Below, piece after piece: positions 23,309 to 34,331 of a DNA stretch of 64,000 nt (positions within the stretch are counted from its first letter, which is position 1; every line of letters starts with the position of its first letter). Below the pieces are notes generated by a model. That model searched no databases and was not told where the DNA came from. It saw only the letters and a list, made by a program, of their open reading frames with translations. The translations under genes and the position numbers were made by a program. This stretch comes from Rhabditophanes sp. KR3021 (Eukaryota; Nematoda; Chromadorea; Rhabditida; Alloionematidae), in contig CAUJLY010000001.1 in the NCBI GenBank assembly GCA_963281155.1, positions 682,001 to 746,000 on the forward strand, read 5' to 3'.

Positions 23309-23815
23309 AAACAGTTTCATTTTATGTTTCTTTTAAATTCATAAATATTTAATTTTTGTCAAAAATTTGGTGGCTGGGCTTTTCTTAAAAATATAAAATA
23401 ATTGCTTTATATTTTGTATGTTTTTGGTGAGTATGGACTTAAGGGTCGTACTTTTATTATGGCAAGAGATAAATGACAAATTTGTCAAATTGGATGGGAG
23501 ACTGTTTATGATTCATTGTCACAACAAGTCAGACCTTTTAGTGAAAGTTTATTACTTTTGTGTTTTCAATAATGGAAGCACAATGCGGGGGCTTGTAATG
23601 GTATTTATTAATTGAGTAATTTGCGGTAATGATGACTAAATAATGGGGTTAATAACAACAATCTCGCAATTTGCTCTAATGATAATCAACTAATTGGCGG
23701 TAATAAGAAGTTACCTTTCCGGCACATTGTCCATCATTAGATGTATTTAGGTATTTGCAATTAAATTAATTGCTAACCATTTAAAAGCAACAAGGAACTG
23801 GTTCCAAACAACCCT
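23309..23815. other. Short intergenic
   Basis: 3' flank of AST-C-like gene 1 and collagen promoter region; no separate feature. Confidence 0.5.
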
Positions 23816-23823
23816 TATAAAAG
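23816..23823 (+). promoter_or_regulatory. TATA box of collagen gene
   Basis: TATAAAAG 43 bases before the collagen ATG, a normal distance for a short untranslated leader. Confidence 0.6.
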
Positions 23824-23858
23824 CAAATGATTGCAAACAACCATTACTTCTCTCCACA

Positions 23859-24932
23859 ATGAATGAAACAAAAGTAGTCTCCACTATTGCTTGCATCCTA
23901 TCAGCATTAGCTATCCTTGCAGTTGCAGTTTATTTGCCTTCTTTCTACAATGAGATAGGGAATATGCAAAACTTGGTAAATGATGAGATGACAATGTTCA
24001 GGGCCAAGACTGACTCAGCTTGGATGGAGTTGATGGAAATTCAAATCCTGGTTACTCCAAATAAACCGAGGGAGAATCCATTTGAGTCTGTGTTTAGGAA
24101 TAAGAGACAAGCTTTGCCGGACCACTGTGTTTGTGAGGTCAAGAGAATTAATTGTCCAAGAGGAGCACCCGGTACATTTACTTATTTAAATGAGTAATAC
24201 GTTTGTTTAGGTCCACCTGGCCCAGCTGGAAGCAATGGTTCCCCTGGATCTCCGGGCCCAAGAGGAGCTGATTCGACTGAGAGATATGAGCAAGTGATGT
24301 GTCCCCAAGCCAGTCAAGCTTGTACAAAATGTCCTGCTGGTCCCCGAGGAAGCGACGGTGTAAATGGAAGTCCTGGGGCTCCTGGGAGTGATGGTTTGCC
24401 TGGAACACCTGGAATGGATGGATCCGACGGGTCACCAGGTCCAGCTGGTCCAAGTGGAGATTCAGGAAGTCCGGGACCAGATGTAAGCTAACATTCTTTT
24501 GTTTGATCATTTGTTTAGGGAAAAGCCGGAAGTGCTGGCCGCCCAGGAAGAGATGGACAAAGAGCAGTTGGAGTTCCAGGCAGACCAGGAGCTGCTGGAT
24601 TACCTGGATCGCCAGGAAATGCCGGAAGAGACGGAAGCCCAGGTAATACCAATTCAATGTGACAGTTCATTTGATTGTTTAAGGTGAAAGCGGAAGCCCA
24701 GGGAAACCAGGTGTGGCTGGAATGGCCGGAAGTCCCGGCAGAGACAGGGTCACCAGGGTAAGTGAAGGTAGTCACAACAAGCATTACTAAATTATTTCAG
24801 ACCAAATGGAGCGCCGGGAATTATGGGGCCAACAGGAGTAAGTTTGGCAAATGGTTTGACTAATAAATATTATTTCAGACCGACAAACTTTATTGTCCAT
24901 GTCCACCTCGAGTTCTTTCTGCCCGTGCTTAA
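23859..24932 (+). CDS. Cuticle collagen, one-base frameshift in exon 4
   Basis: Six exons: 23859-24171, 24211-24482, 24519-24642, 24684-24757, 24801-24837 and 24879-24932. The N-terminus has a signal anchor (STIACILSALAILAVAVYLP) and the nematode collagen N-domain, then a FRNKR subtilisin-type cleavage site, a Cys pair (HCVCEVKRINC) and Gly-X-Y blocks interrupted by a CPQASQACTKCPAG segment. The C-terminus is LYCPCPPRVLSARA, a Cys pair typical of some cuticle collagens. Spliced length is 874 bases, one too many. In exon 4 the repeat GRD is followed out of frame by GSPG, with an extra A near 24746. Exons 5-6 are in frame with the shifted repeat. Collagens are secreted by hypodermis and cross-linked into cuticle. 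Confidence 0.88.
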
Positions 24933-25670
24933 ATTGTATTTCTTTTACAATAAAGTTGATTTTGAATATTTGTGATTTTTTTAACTTTTTGAAGACAATT
25001 AAAAAGAAACTTCAAAATAAAGTAATCGTCTAAGATTCAGTCAAATATACATTTAAAAGTGTCCAAAAGAGAATAAAATATACGTTCTAAACATTTAAAG
25101 TGTCCAAAAGAGAATACAGTGAATGATAGATGGAGTTATAGGAGATTTCTAATATATCATGATATTTGATTCCTATTCTTTGGCATTGTACTTAATGCTA
25201 ATTAAATTTATGCAGTTAAGTAAATATATTAATTGTGAAGTATCAATAGATCGTTGGTTTCCTCCTTGTTTGAGGTTTTCTTCATTTTTAAATCACAAAC
25301 TACAATTCAAACTAATCTTTAAAATAGTAGATTTTTTGGGCAATTTACATCATACAAGCGATCTTTGAAATATTTTATTTTATAATATCCATTAGTCACT
25401 TCATTTTTGCAGAACTTTCTGAAGCAATCCCACTTTATTACTAATCTTAATTCGAAGTCTCAAAAACAATCATAAAACACGCACTTTTTATCGTACAAAA
25501 AACATTAATACCAATCCGAAACACCTTACAATCTCAATTAATAATGTTGTTTTTGATTATCAAAGATTTTTCCACATCTTAAGCTACTTAAAATAAAGTT
25601 TAATTTGTAAAACTCCCCTATTTTTAAAAAACAACTAAAGAATGATTTAATAAAAATACGTGGGGTCAAT
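24933..25670. other. Intergenic with 42-nt duplicated segment
   Basis: Contains the collagen poly(A) signal (AATAAAG near 24951) and an imperfect direct repeat at 25049-25118. An open frame at 25159-25368 is not supported. Confidence 0.5.
25049..25118. repeat. Two-copy direct repeat, offset 42 bp
   Basis: ACATTTAAA(A)GTGTCCAAAA followed by GAGAATA occurs at 25049 and again at 25091. Confidence 0.7.
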
Positions 25671-25678
25671 TATATAAA
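25671..25678 (+). promoter_or_regulatory. TATA box of AST-C-like gene 2
   Basis: TATATAAA 43 bases before the ATG. Confidence 0.55.
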
Positions 25679-25713
25679 ATAGGAGCTGCCAAATAAAAAA
25701 TCATTTCAAAATT

Positions 25714-26061
25714 ATGGCATGCTTCACATTATTGTTGTCAATTCTTATGTTTGGTTTGACTATTATTGATGCTGTAAACTATGGTGTAGTTAATGACAGA
25801 GTTAGTGAGCTGAATGGTATGACTAAGGAGCCATCGAGGTACATGGCCCACTTGAAGTCAATTTACGGTGGATTTGACGCAGGTTGGAAACCCATCTTTT
25901 CTAAGACAATAAAAAAATCAAGGATGTGCTTTTTCTCAGTGGTTCAATGCATCCTTAAAGTTGATCCAGTCAATGAGCATATCAAATTGAATTTGGGAAG
26001 AAAATATCCACGGCGATATCAGTCTAATTTAACAGAGGTTTTGAGGAGAAGGAAAGCATAA
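25714..26061 (+). CDS. Allatostatin-C/somatostatin-like neuropeptide precursor 2
   Basis: 115-residue secreted precursor: signal peptide about residues 1-20, then a propeptide, then KK-SR-MCFFSVVQC with cysteines at 72 and 79. The loop keeps the six-residue spacing and the double aromatic but has Ser-Val-Val instead of the Asn/Thr-Pro-Ile of allatostatin C. A dibasic KK directly precedes SRMC. Downstream, LNLGRK offers a Gly-Arg-Lys amidation and cleavage site, so a C-terminally extended amidated peptide of about 27 residues is conceivable (inference). AATAAAAAT near 26094 may be the poly(A) signal. It is the middle of three similar genes. Confidence 0.65.
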   Translation: MACFTLLLSILMFGLTIIDAVNYGVVNDRVSELNGMTKEPSRYMAHLKSIYGGFDAGWKPIFSKTIKKSRMCFFSVVQCILKVDPVNEHIKLNLGRKYPRRYQSNLTEVLRRRKA

Positions 26062-26376
26062 TAAAAAAATTGCTGTGTATATTTGATTGAAAATAAAAAT
26101 GATTAATTAATTACGCATTTCCTTTTTTATCAATTGCGTATAAATGTTGACGAATGCCTTGTAATTAAAAACATCCGGAGATACTGCTTTGAATATGATT
26201 TGTTAAAATTTGCTTGTTAATAAATATATATGAAATATAAAAAACTTGGAAATATTATTTGGTTGTTATTGGAGCATGCTGCATACATTTATGAGTAGTT
26301 ATTTGAAGTTATTTGTTAAGTGTAAACATTTGTACTTTTTCAATAAAAAATAAGTTAAGCCTATCTAAATTAGGCC
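26062..26376. other. Short intergenic
   Basis: Spacer between AST-C-like genes 2 and 3; no feature other than the promoter elements listed. Confidence 0.5.
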
Positions 26377-26384
26377 TATATAAG
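26377..26384 (+). promoter_or_regulatory. TATA box of AST-C-like gene 3
   Basis: TATATAAG 54 bases before the ATG. Confidence 0.5.
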
Positions 26385-26430
26385 AAGGAAATTGCGTTAA
26401 TACAAATGTTAATATAAATAAATTACTGCT

Positions 26431-26739
26431 ATGGCTATTATAAAGTTGTTTGCTTTGCTTTTTGTAATTATAGTTTTGAGTGAAGGGTATATCTACATGC
26501 CAACAACGCACACTGAACGCAAATTACCTGCGCCTTCAATGAGTTCTGAATTGCTTAAGAAGTATCAAAATTACATGGCTTACATGGTTAGGAAACAAAA
26601 TCAAGATTTGCGAGATGCTCACAAAAAGTTGAAGTCTGGCATTTGTTTGTACAATCCTGTTCATTGTCAAGTCGGAGATAAGCAGTATTACAAAGAAGGG
26701 GAGGATAATGTTTTAAGACTTGGAAGGACATTAATATAA
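26431..26739 (+). CDS. Allatostatin-C/somatostatin-like neuropeptide precursor 3
   Basis: 102-residue secreted precursor: signal peptide residues 1-18 (IIKLFALLFVIIVLSEG), then a propeptide, then KK-LKSG-ICLYNPVHC with cysteines at 72 and 79, the same positions as in precursor 2. The loop contains Tyr-Asn-Pro-Val, the closest of the three to the insect allatostatin C core Tyr-Phe-Asn-Pro-Ile. The C-terminus reads VLRLGRTLI, where Gly-Arg could give an amide, paralleling LNLGRK in precursor 2. AATAAAATT overlaps the stop region. Family assignment is inference from motif and layout. Confidence 0.7.
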   Translation: MAIIKLFALLFVIIVLSEGYIYMPTTHTERKLPAPSMSSELLKKYQNYMAYMVRKQNQDLRDAHKKLKSGICLYNPVHCQVGDKQYYKEGEDNVLRLGRTLI

Positions 26740-27276
26740 TAAAATTAAGATACTATTTTGATTAAAGTTATCATATTTTGATTAGATGGTGCTACATTTA
26801 CATTAAATTAAGCCTTGTTCATATACGCATCTTTGTATAAATTTAACTATTTTGGCAAATAAAGCATGATTAACATAACAATCTTATTAAAATGACGTCT
26901 CTTTATTACTGTAATGTCTTATAAAAGAAAATTAAACAACTGCTATGTTTGCAAATACACAACAACAATATTTTTACGACATTTTGGTTTAATTAACTTT
27001 TAATGTGCGTGTGTTCAGGTAATTTTTTAACAAACAATTCTTTTTATTTGCTTGCAATTCACGTACTTTCTAGATAAAAATGATAAACAGAATCGCGTGC
27101 TAATAACAACAAATTTAATTGTTCACATATCCAATTGTTCAAATATCCAAGTGTATAAAATATATATTAAGCCAACTTTTTATTTAAGACGATTGAAAGG
27201 AAACTACAAAATAATATGGATATGAGTATGAAAGTGTGGAAGAATGTTATTTGTCTAGGATTTGAGAATCAAAATA
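26740..27276. other. Intergenic
   Basis: AT-rich spacer between convergent genes with no feature seen. Confidence 0.5.
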
Positions 27277-28430
27277 TCATATGATTTCTTGGAATCTGTT
27301 ATATTGTTGATTGTTGTTTGAAACTTGATCAGTCTTTTCCTTTGTAGAGGTAATTGTGCCAATTTGTGTAAGCCATATGGAGACTGCATGTGTGATGTCA
27401 GCAATTGCCTGACTTGAGAAAGAACATTCTCCGTGGGTCATACATTGATGCATCAACACTTTGTGGGTAATGTCACTTTTTGATTGAGCAGCCTTCTTCA
27501 TATTTGTTGCATAAAATAAACCTTCATCTTTTAAAACATCGTTTGGTGCTAGCAAAGTTAGGGAGGACGGCACATTTTGTAAGACGTTAAAATTGGCAAT
27601 AACAGGCGAAACGAGGGGATCATTGGCAAATTGGTTGAGGGGGCAATTATCATCAAAGGTTGGAACCATTGAGCTGCTTTGGAGGATTGCATCTGTATTT
27701 TGTTTATTACATGGGACTCCCAAATAAATCAAAACAAATTCAGCCATCAATCGTGGACTCAAGATAGATTTATATTCAAAGTGTGGGAATTGTTGGTAGG
27801 AGGGTGATTGGTAGTTGAAAGACCCCAAGAAAGGATAAATCAAAATTTGTCCTTTGAACCAGTTGTGCCCTTGCTGAGCTGCCGTTTGAGTTACGACAGC
27901 TACCATGCACCCCCCAGCCGAGTCTCCTGCTACAAAGTTTGCTTCTGAATCAAGAGCGTACTTGCCTAATGAGGACATAATAATGGATGTTGTATTGTAA
28001 GTTTCGTTTATTGCTTGTGGGAAGACTGATTCGGGAGACAAAGGATAGTCAAGTGAAATGATGTGGCAATTGAATTGCTCAATAAAACTGACCATCAATT
28101 TATCATAATCTCCAGGAGAGAATAGGCAAAATCCACCTCCATGGTAATAAATCAAGTTAAAGGAATGTTCCTTAATTGTGAGAGGCTTGTAAATTCGACA
28201 CGATAAATTACCAATTATTTGAGTTGTAATCAAGCAACTGGGCATAAACTTGGTTTGAGGATGGTTGATTGTTGTGAAGAATCGTCTGAATTTCATCGCT
28301 TTATCCCCTTTCCATTGGTTCAAAAGATAAGGCTTAAAATGTTATACTTACATCACTTAGTTTAGTAACTTACCAAAAAATTGCCAAAGAAGTACTTTAT
28401 CCATAAGTCAACTTTTCTAAATAAACCCAT
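27277..28430 (-). CDS. AADAC/HSL-like alpha/beta hydrolase 1
   Basis: Exon 1 28374-28430 (MGLFRKVDLWIKYFF...) and exon 2 27277-28332 join in phase 0 over a 41-nt intron. HGGG (oxyanion hole, in YYHGGGFCLF), GDSAGG (nucleophile Ser), PNDVLKDEG (acid Asp) and THGE (His) give a full hormone-sensitive-lipase-type catalytic set. The family (arylacetamide deacetylase-like) hydrolyses ester and amide bonds at the ER membrane. The N-terminus is shorter than in the two paralogs at 43-46 kb, so an additional upstream exon carrying a membrane anchor could be missing. The intron position just before PYLL is shared with those paralogs. Confidence 0.88.
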
Positions 28431-31102
28431 TAATTAATGATGCAAGTAAATAAGCATGTATTTGTAGCAACTAAAAAGAATGTCTTAAAATATGCATAAC
28501 ACATTGCAATGACGATTATTGTATTCAAAGTTTTGGCTTCATGAATGCACCTACACAATCTTTATTTCCCTAAAAGGGTCCAAAATGCATCATTCAAGAA
28601 AGTCTATTCATAAATAAATACACATGTAACATTACATTTAAGTAGTGTGGACCAAAAAATTAGTGAAGTGTACAAATGATTGTATATCAGTTATGGACAC
28701 AAGAATATACCTTTGTATAATGGATACATATGTAGTTTTGGTTGGTTTATAGTTGACGATAAAAAGAGTCTTTACTGTTTTGTATGTAATATTTACTGAT
28801 AAAAAGTCTAAATAATATTTTAGTCAAAATGGATTGATGGATTGCATTCAATAATTATATGGATTCGCTAATTACTTATTCTTAGATTTTTGTTATTTTG
28901 AAGATTGTACTGTTGTTGTGAGTCAAATATATTTTTATTAATTTTGATATTCTTATTAGTTGTGATTAAAGGAAGTATTAAATTGAGGAAGTTTCTGCGC
29001 AACTATTTAATTTTAAGCCTTTTGAAGACGAACAAGTTTATATTTACCATTTTAGAAGCATGAGCAAAATCGTCTATGGCTTTATGCATGCACAATATTG
29101 AGACAATAAAGTATCGAAATACTTTTGGCAATAACACATATCACTTCCTTCATAGGATTTCCCAAAATATCTATGATTTCGAATAATATTAACAATGAAT
29201 TTAAACACAAAAATATAAATATGTATTTATTGAAAATGACTACTAAATTATATTATTTATATTAAAAGATTTACATTAATTTAAAATACTTAATTATCAA
29301 AAGTCGAGTTAGACTTTTAAACACGAAATAGTATACTCCCATTGTACTTTGATGGCGACTTTCGGGAGATTACAGTTACAACGTGATTTTTGTCTCCATG
29401 AAGACGACATTTTGTTCGATGGCCCCGCATTAAATCAGATGGCTTGTCCAAGAAGGTCGTACGTCGCCAATTCACTTGAACTCAGTTCTACCCCATCTCA
29501 ATTTATTATTTAAATTAATCAACATAAAAATTAAAGCTAATTAGCAAATATGACACATACAACCATTACATCAGTTCTCAACCCTGCAATTTGAATACTG
29601 AAAATTATTTAAAATTTAGATATAAAAATAAGTACTTTTTAAATGAAGAATCCATATTGCCAGCATATTAACAAGTGATTGTTTCATTTGATGTTGTAAA
29701 TCAAAGAATAACAAGCTCAATGTTGTGATTTACATGATATTGATGAAGAGTTTATTGCGGCTCACATGTATCTCTATGGCCAACAATGAGCAGATATAAT
29801 TAATTTAATAAATATGTTTTAACTTAATTTAATTTAATATTACAATCTAAAAATTCCTTAATAAAAATTTGATTAGCTTTGTGTGTTTTATTCGTTCGTT
29901 ATTTACCATTTAGTCACTTTATGTGATTTGTTTGATCTATTAAGAGTATCTTGATAATAATCTAATTTATTACAAGTATGCATATAATTTATCAAGCCAG
30001 ACATTTACTTTATTACATGAATTTAGACAGTACAATCACTGTAATACAAGTTGTAATGACTACAAATGGATGTGTTTTCCAAAGGAGTAATTAATTGAAT
30101 GTGAATTATGTATTATTCCTTATATTAATGCCTTGCAATAAAAAAACCGTTGGAATTGATTTTCGAAAGAAGTTGTTTAAATGACACATGTTTTTGAACC
30201 GGTAATGAGGAGGGACTAAACGAAAGTGATCAATTTATATTCTCTTGGAATTGGGTGCGACTTGCTCAATCAACTCAAGCCCACAATTATTATTAGCAAG
30301 ATTCGGCTATTAATAATGAATTTCATCAATATTCATACCAATTGAAAACGTTCTTCATCATGTCAGGTCTTTCGAAGACTCCAAATGAAGAAATTATTTT
30401 TTGCCACAACCAAATGGACGATATATAATTAAAAAACATATTAAAATTCAAATTGGAGCCTGGTAAAAACAACAAGCCATTTAATTTTTGTATGAGTAAA
30501 AAGTACAACAACATTGTTTTAGTGAACATTTACTCTTATAAATATAGGATTTATATTACCTTACTGTTAGATATTACGATGTGTATATCCTTTTTGGTGG
30601 CACTCTAATGACCAATTACAATCCTACCACGGTTGTGGCCATATCTCTTCATTCCCCTCCCCTTTTTGCCAGACCTCCACAACCGTTATCATCCTATTTT
30701 ATCCTACCTATTTGTGGTAATTATAAAGCAGAATAAAATTAGTTTATATTATGTTGTGATTCAAATATAAAAATTATATTATCACACATATTTTTTTATA
30801 TAACTTCCGATCCGTGACATTAGTAAGATGAATACATTTTGTGTTGTATAATGTTCTCTGCAAACTATAAAATTCTTAGAACCTTCTTTAATTTCGGGAA
30901 CTACACCTTATTTCCTTTAGATGACTTTCAATTAATACAGATGGCATCTGATTCTTTAAAGATAATCTTGCTTCTAATTGTTCTGAACGTGTGAAAACAT
31001 TTAAATTATTTTATCTAAATTGGCCAATCAAGCAAACTATTATTGTGGTCATTATAACGAGATAGATGATCCAAAACTGTATTATAGTGTAAGTTAAGTA
31101 TT
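28431..31102. other. Large gene-poor interval
   Basis: About 2.7 kb, AT-rich. A GC-richer island at about 29335-29505 stands out. Short open frames such as 30326-30529 look random. Confidence 0.5.
29335..29505 (-). other. GC-richer island with possible coding relic
   Basis: Base composition is clearly higher in G+C than the surroundings. On the minus strand one frame reads SSSELATYDLLGQAI, then a TGA, then FNAGPSNKMSSSWRQKSR, and continues to a stop. This could be a decayed exon or an unrecognised RNA. No family is recognised. Confidence 0.25.
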
Positions 31103-31850
31103 TTAAAATTGTCTAAACGATATTTTAAAATTAAGTTTTTTATAATATAATTTTGGAACTATGATAATTCGCATTCGGCAATGCGATATCAAGAATCTTC
31201 CAGGTTTTTCTTCTTTCTTGTAGCATTGAATTTTGTCATCCTCATATTTATTTTTGACGGAATGAAGAACACCTTTAGATTTATTATGAGGGCCGTATAT
31301 TGTCCACCACCAACGACAACACATGCCTCATCTTGAACAGAACTTGCCCCAAAGACTGGAATAGCCAAATTTGGTAATTGTTCCCGTTTGTTAGTTAATA
31401 TATTATATGTTTGAAGCAATGATTCAGTTTTAAAACCACCCACGCAACTTATAGTTTCGTCAAATGAGGAGACGGCTGTAAAATAAGTTCTATTTGGAAT
31501 TTCACTTAAAAATGACCATATTCCTTCTCTGGGATCAAGTCTAAACAAATTATTAATTAATGCCTAAATATTACCACTTACTATTCGAGAGTGTCAATTG
31601 AATTAAAGCCAAAGCCTCCACCGATGACATAAATTGTATTACTAATAACTACAGAAGAATACGAATATTTATCAGAAGTCATTTCAAATAAGACCACCTC
31701 AGATTGGTTACTTTCTAAGCTGTATCTGAATAACTTAAGAATTGCTGTCAATTAAAGTAACGTACATTTAAATTCTTTGGTCATTTCCATCTCCTAACAC
31801 AAACACATTATATGCACCATTTTAGCAGTGCATTAAATATATTTGCCTTT
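31103..31850 (-). pseudogene. Kelch-repeat protein relic
   Basis: Kelch-like segments appear in order on the minus strand: NVFVLGDGND, TIYVIGGGFGFNSIDTLE, then LDPREGIWSFLSEIPN, ISCVGGF, LLQTYN and VVVGGGQYT. Nonsense codons or shifts separate them. Splicing an apparently normal 41-nt intron near 31559-31600 creates TAA where Tyr is expected. The last repeat continues in another frame (HNKSKGVLHSVKNKYEDD). No BTB or start region is found upstream. Read as a decayed kelch-domain gene; a multi-error assembly of a real gene is less likely. Confidence 0.6.
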
Positions 31851-32197
31851 TGATAACATTCACGAACATAAATTTAAAAACAACCAAGAATATAAAATAA
31901 GGAAGAATCAAGAATATAAAGTAAAGAACAGTCAAAACCAAAAATTGGAAGTGAAAAATTTTATTATGTTTACACGAAAAAATTGAAATTCAATTTAATG
32001 AGAATTAGGAAAATTAAATTCCGATTAAAGTATATATTTAGTCTGTTTGCCATTTCCTGGTTCAAATTGTAGTTTTTCCTTTTGATTTGCATACATATTT
32101 ATATAATTTAGAGGGGACGGGAGAGATATTGGGAGGGTAATAATAAAAGATAGATGTTTCTGATAACTTGAGAGGTAAGGTTGAGGTGGGCACAAAA
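31851..32197. other. Intergenic
   Basis: 3' flank of the CAF1 gene; no feature. Confidence 0.5.
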
Positions 32198-33191
32198 TTA
32201 CGCGAAATTCAAACACTTGTCCCCATCGACGGTATCAGCTCTTGTTATGGACAGGATGTTGGTGCGAACTTTGTTTGTGGAAGTTGGGCGGGAAGGTGTT
32301 CCTTCGTCTTGGCCTGACAAAGTATCTCCTAACCCATACAATTTACCTATAACGGAATCAATGACCTCTTGATAAGTTTCGGAGAAGAATCTTTTGCGTA
32401 AGGTGAAGTAGGTTGCACCTGTCAATAAGGAGTCGGAACCAGCTTGGTGTTGCTGCCCATATCTTTCAATATCCAGCATCATCGCAATTTCTTGGAGACC
32501 TCCTCGGAGACTGTACCGTGTACGGTTGTCAGCCATCAACAGACTTTTAATATCAATACTGGTCGGAAATAACTTTGCCAAAAGTAAATCAAATTCGGAC
32601 TCTTCATCTGGTAAGCCTTTTGTTAAAATTGCCTTGATTAAATATCCAAAGTCATACCCAGCAGAATATGTTAGCCATTTAACTCGAGGGTCTGTTACTA
32701 ATCCACTAGTTGTCAAGATTTCTCCAAACTCTGACATCGAGATGCCTTCGTTCTAAAATAAGGATGATTAAATAGTCAGCACAAACAAGAAAACGAACCA
32801 TATGCCTATCGAAGTCCAACCCACATCTACTTAACAATTCAATAGACTCTGTCGAATACATGTCATCCTCCAAATTGAAGTGGAAATTAAATTGATAAAC
32901 AGGATTGCCAGTGGGTAGTTCCCCCTTTTCATTCATGAACGTTAATCCAACTTGAATCAGTTTCAGCATATTTACGTTACAACAAACCTGATGATAATTA
33001 TATTTTTCCTTTTTCAAGAAGTTACCAACAGGAGTTGCCACCACACCAGGAAATTCGGTGTCCATAGCTACGTAGGGATAATGTTGAACATGCTTCCGCA
33101 TCAGTGCAAACTCTTGCCTAATATTATGTTGCCAGACATTGATGACATTCACTTCATTTTGTTTGACGGCTTCTTGAGATAAGACCATCAT
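32198..33191 (-). CDS. ccf-1: CCR4-NOT deadenylase subunit CAF1 (CNOT7/8)
   Basis: Exon 1 32799-33191 and exon 2 32198-32752 join in phase 0 over a 46-nt intron; product 315 residues. It has the DEDD exonuclease residues: D44 and E46 in AMDTEFPGVVA, D165 in YSAGYDFGYL and D238 in QHQAGSDSLLTG. Further close matches to CNOT7 are IQVGLTFMNEKGE, FNFHFNLEDDMY and RGGLQEIAMMLDIER. CAF1 shortens poly(A) tails as part of the CCR4-NOT complex in cytoplasmic mRNA decay. The C-terminal tail after LYGLGD is short and polar. Two adjacent ATG codons open the frame; the first was used. Confidence 0.96.
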
Positions 33192-34331
33192 ATATTAAGA
33201 GTGTGAGTACAAAAACCAGAGGCTAGTCTAAATCAGATGTTTTATATGTTCACTAAAAAATAAGAATATAAGGAACGGAATTTGGCGTTGGCGACAAAAA
33301 GAGATTAATGTCGATCTGTTTGACATCATCTCAATATACAATATTTAATCATATTTATGAGGACGTGGATGTATTTTTGTTATGTCGTGCAAATTAAGTG
33401 AGATGAAAGCAAGTGATGGGGACAATCTTTGTCTAAAAATAATGCCTTTGATGAGAGCTCAATGGATACCCTAACACGAAGGTATTGGAAAACAGTGTCT
33501 TAGTGGGTTGGGTCATTTCTTACCATCATCAAAAACAATTACTACTAACGAATATCTAAGTCATCAAACATATCTATCTATTTATACTAACTTTTGATTG
33601 TCATCTATCTTCTTTATTAGGAAAATCCACAACTTTTTTGGTTTCCAAATCACAATAATAAACACTTTTTATTTATCCACACACAGACTATTGTTGCACT
33701 CAAATGTGATGGGGTCATTTCACTCCATTATTTAAATATTAATCAAACTGAATAAACAAATATTTAAATTTTTATGCAAATTCTACTTACTCATCTGTCT
33801 GATCGGTGTAACTCTATAAGCAATTTACTCTTGCACAGTGACTTTATTTATGTAATTGATCTTTTGATTCCCTACACGATTACTCAGTACATGCACTCAT
33901 GAACGACTATCTTGACTTCATTAAAAGAATTAAAACAACAACTAAATACTTTGTTTAAATCAACATACAAACAATTACAAAAATAAAATGTATTATCCTT
34001 ATCATATGCAAAAAATAGATATACAATTGTTTTTGACCCAAGATCTTTTGATTGAAATACTTTCAGTTACCATGGATTGAACTTATACCTGAAATAGATT
34101 AAAGTAAATGAAAGAAAGGACATCAAATTAAAAGAAATAAAACACATTTAAAATTAAAATGTTTATCCACAATCAAAATTCACAACAATACAAGTATATA
34201 GCAAAGAAATGAGCAAAATAACAAAAAAGCTCCTGGGAAGTCTGGTAGTGGACGGGAGAAAGTTTAAGGATTGCCGGGAGTCAAGTCATCGTACACATAT
34301 TTGTTTATAGAATATATTTATCTTAATAATC
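33192..34331. other. Intergenic
   Basis: About 1.1 kb, AT-rich; no gene or RNA recognised. Confidence 0.5.

Noticed and set aside
24178..24784. Minus-strand open frames opposite the collagen
   Set aside because: Antisense of Gly-X-Y repeats; collagen codons give long opposite frames by composition.
30600..30720. Locally C-rich stretch resembling an exon
   Set aside because: Stops in all frames within short distance; no splice-consistent model.
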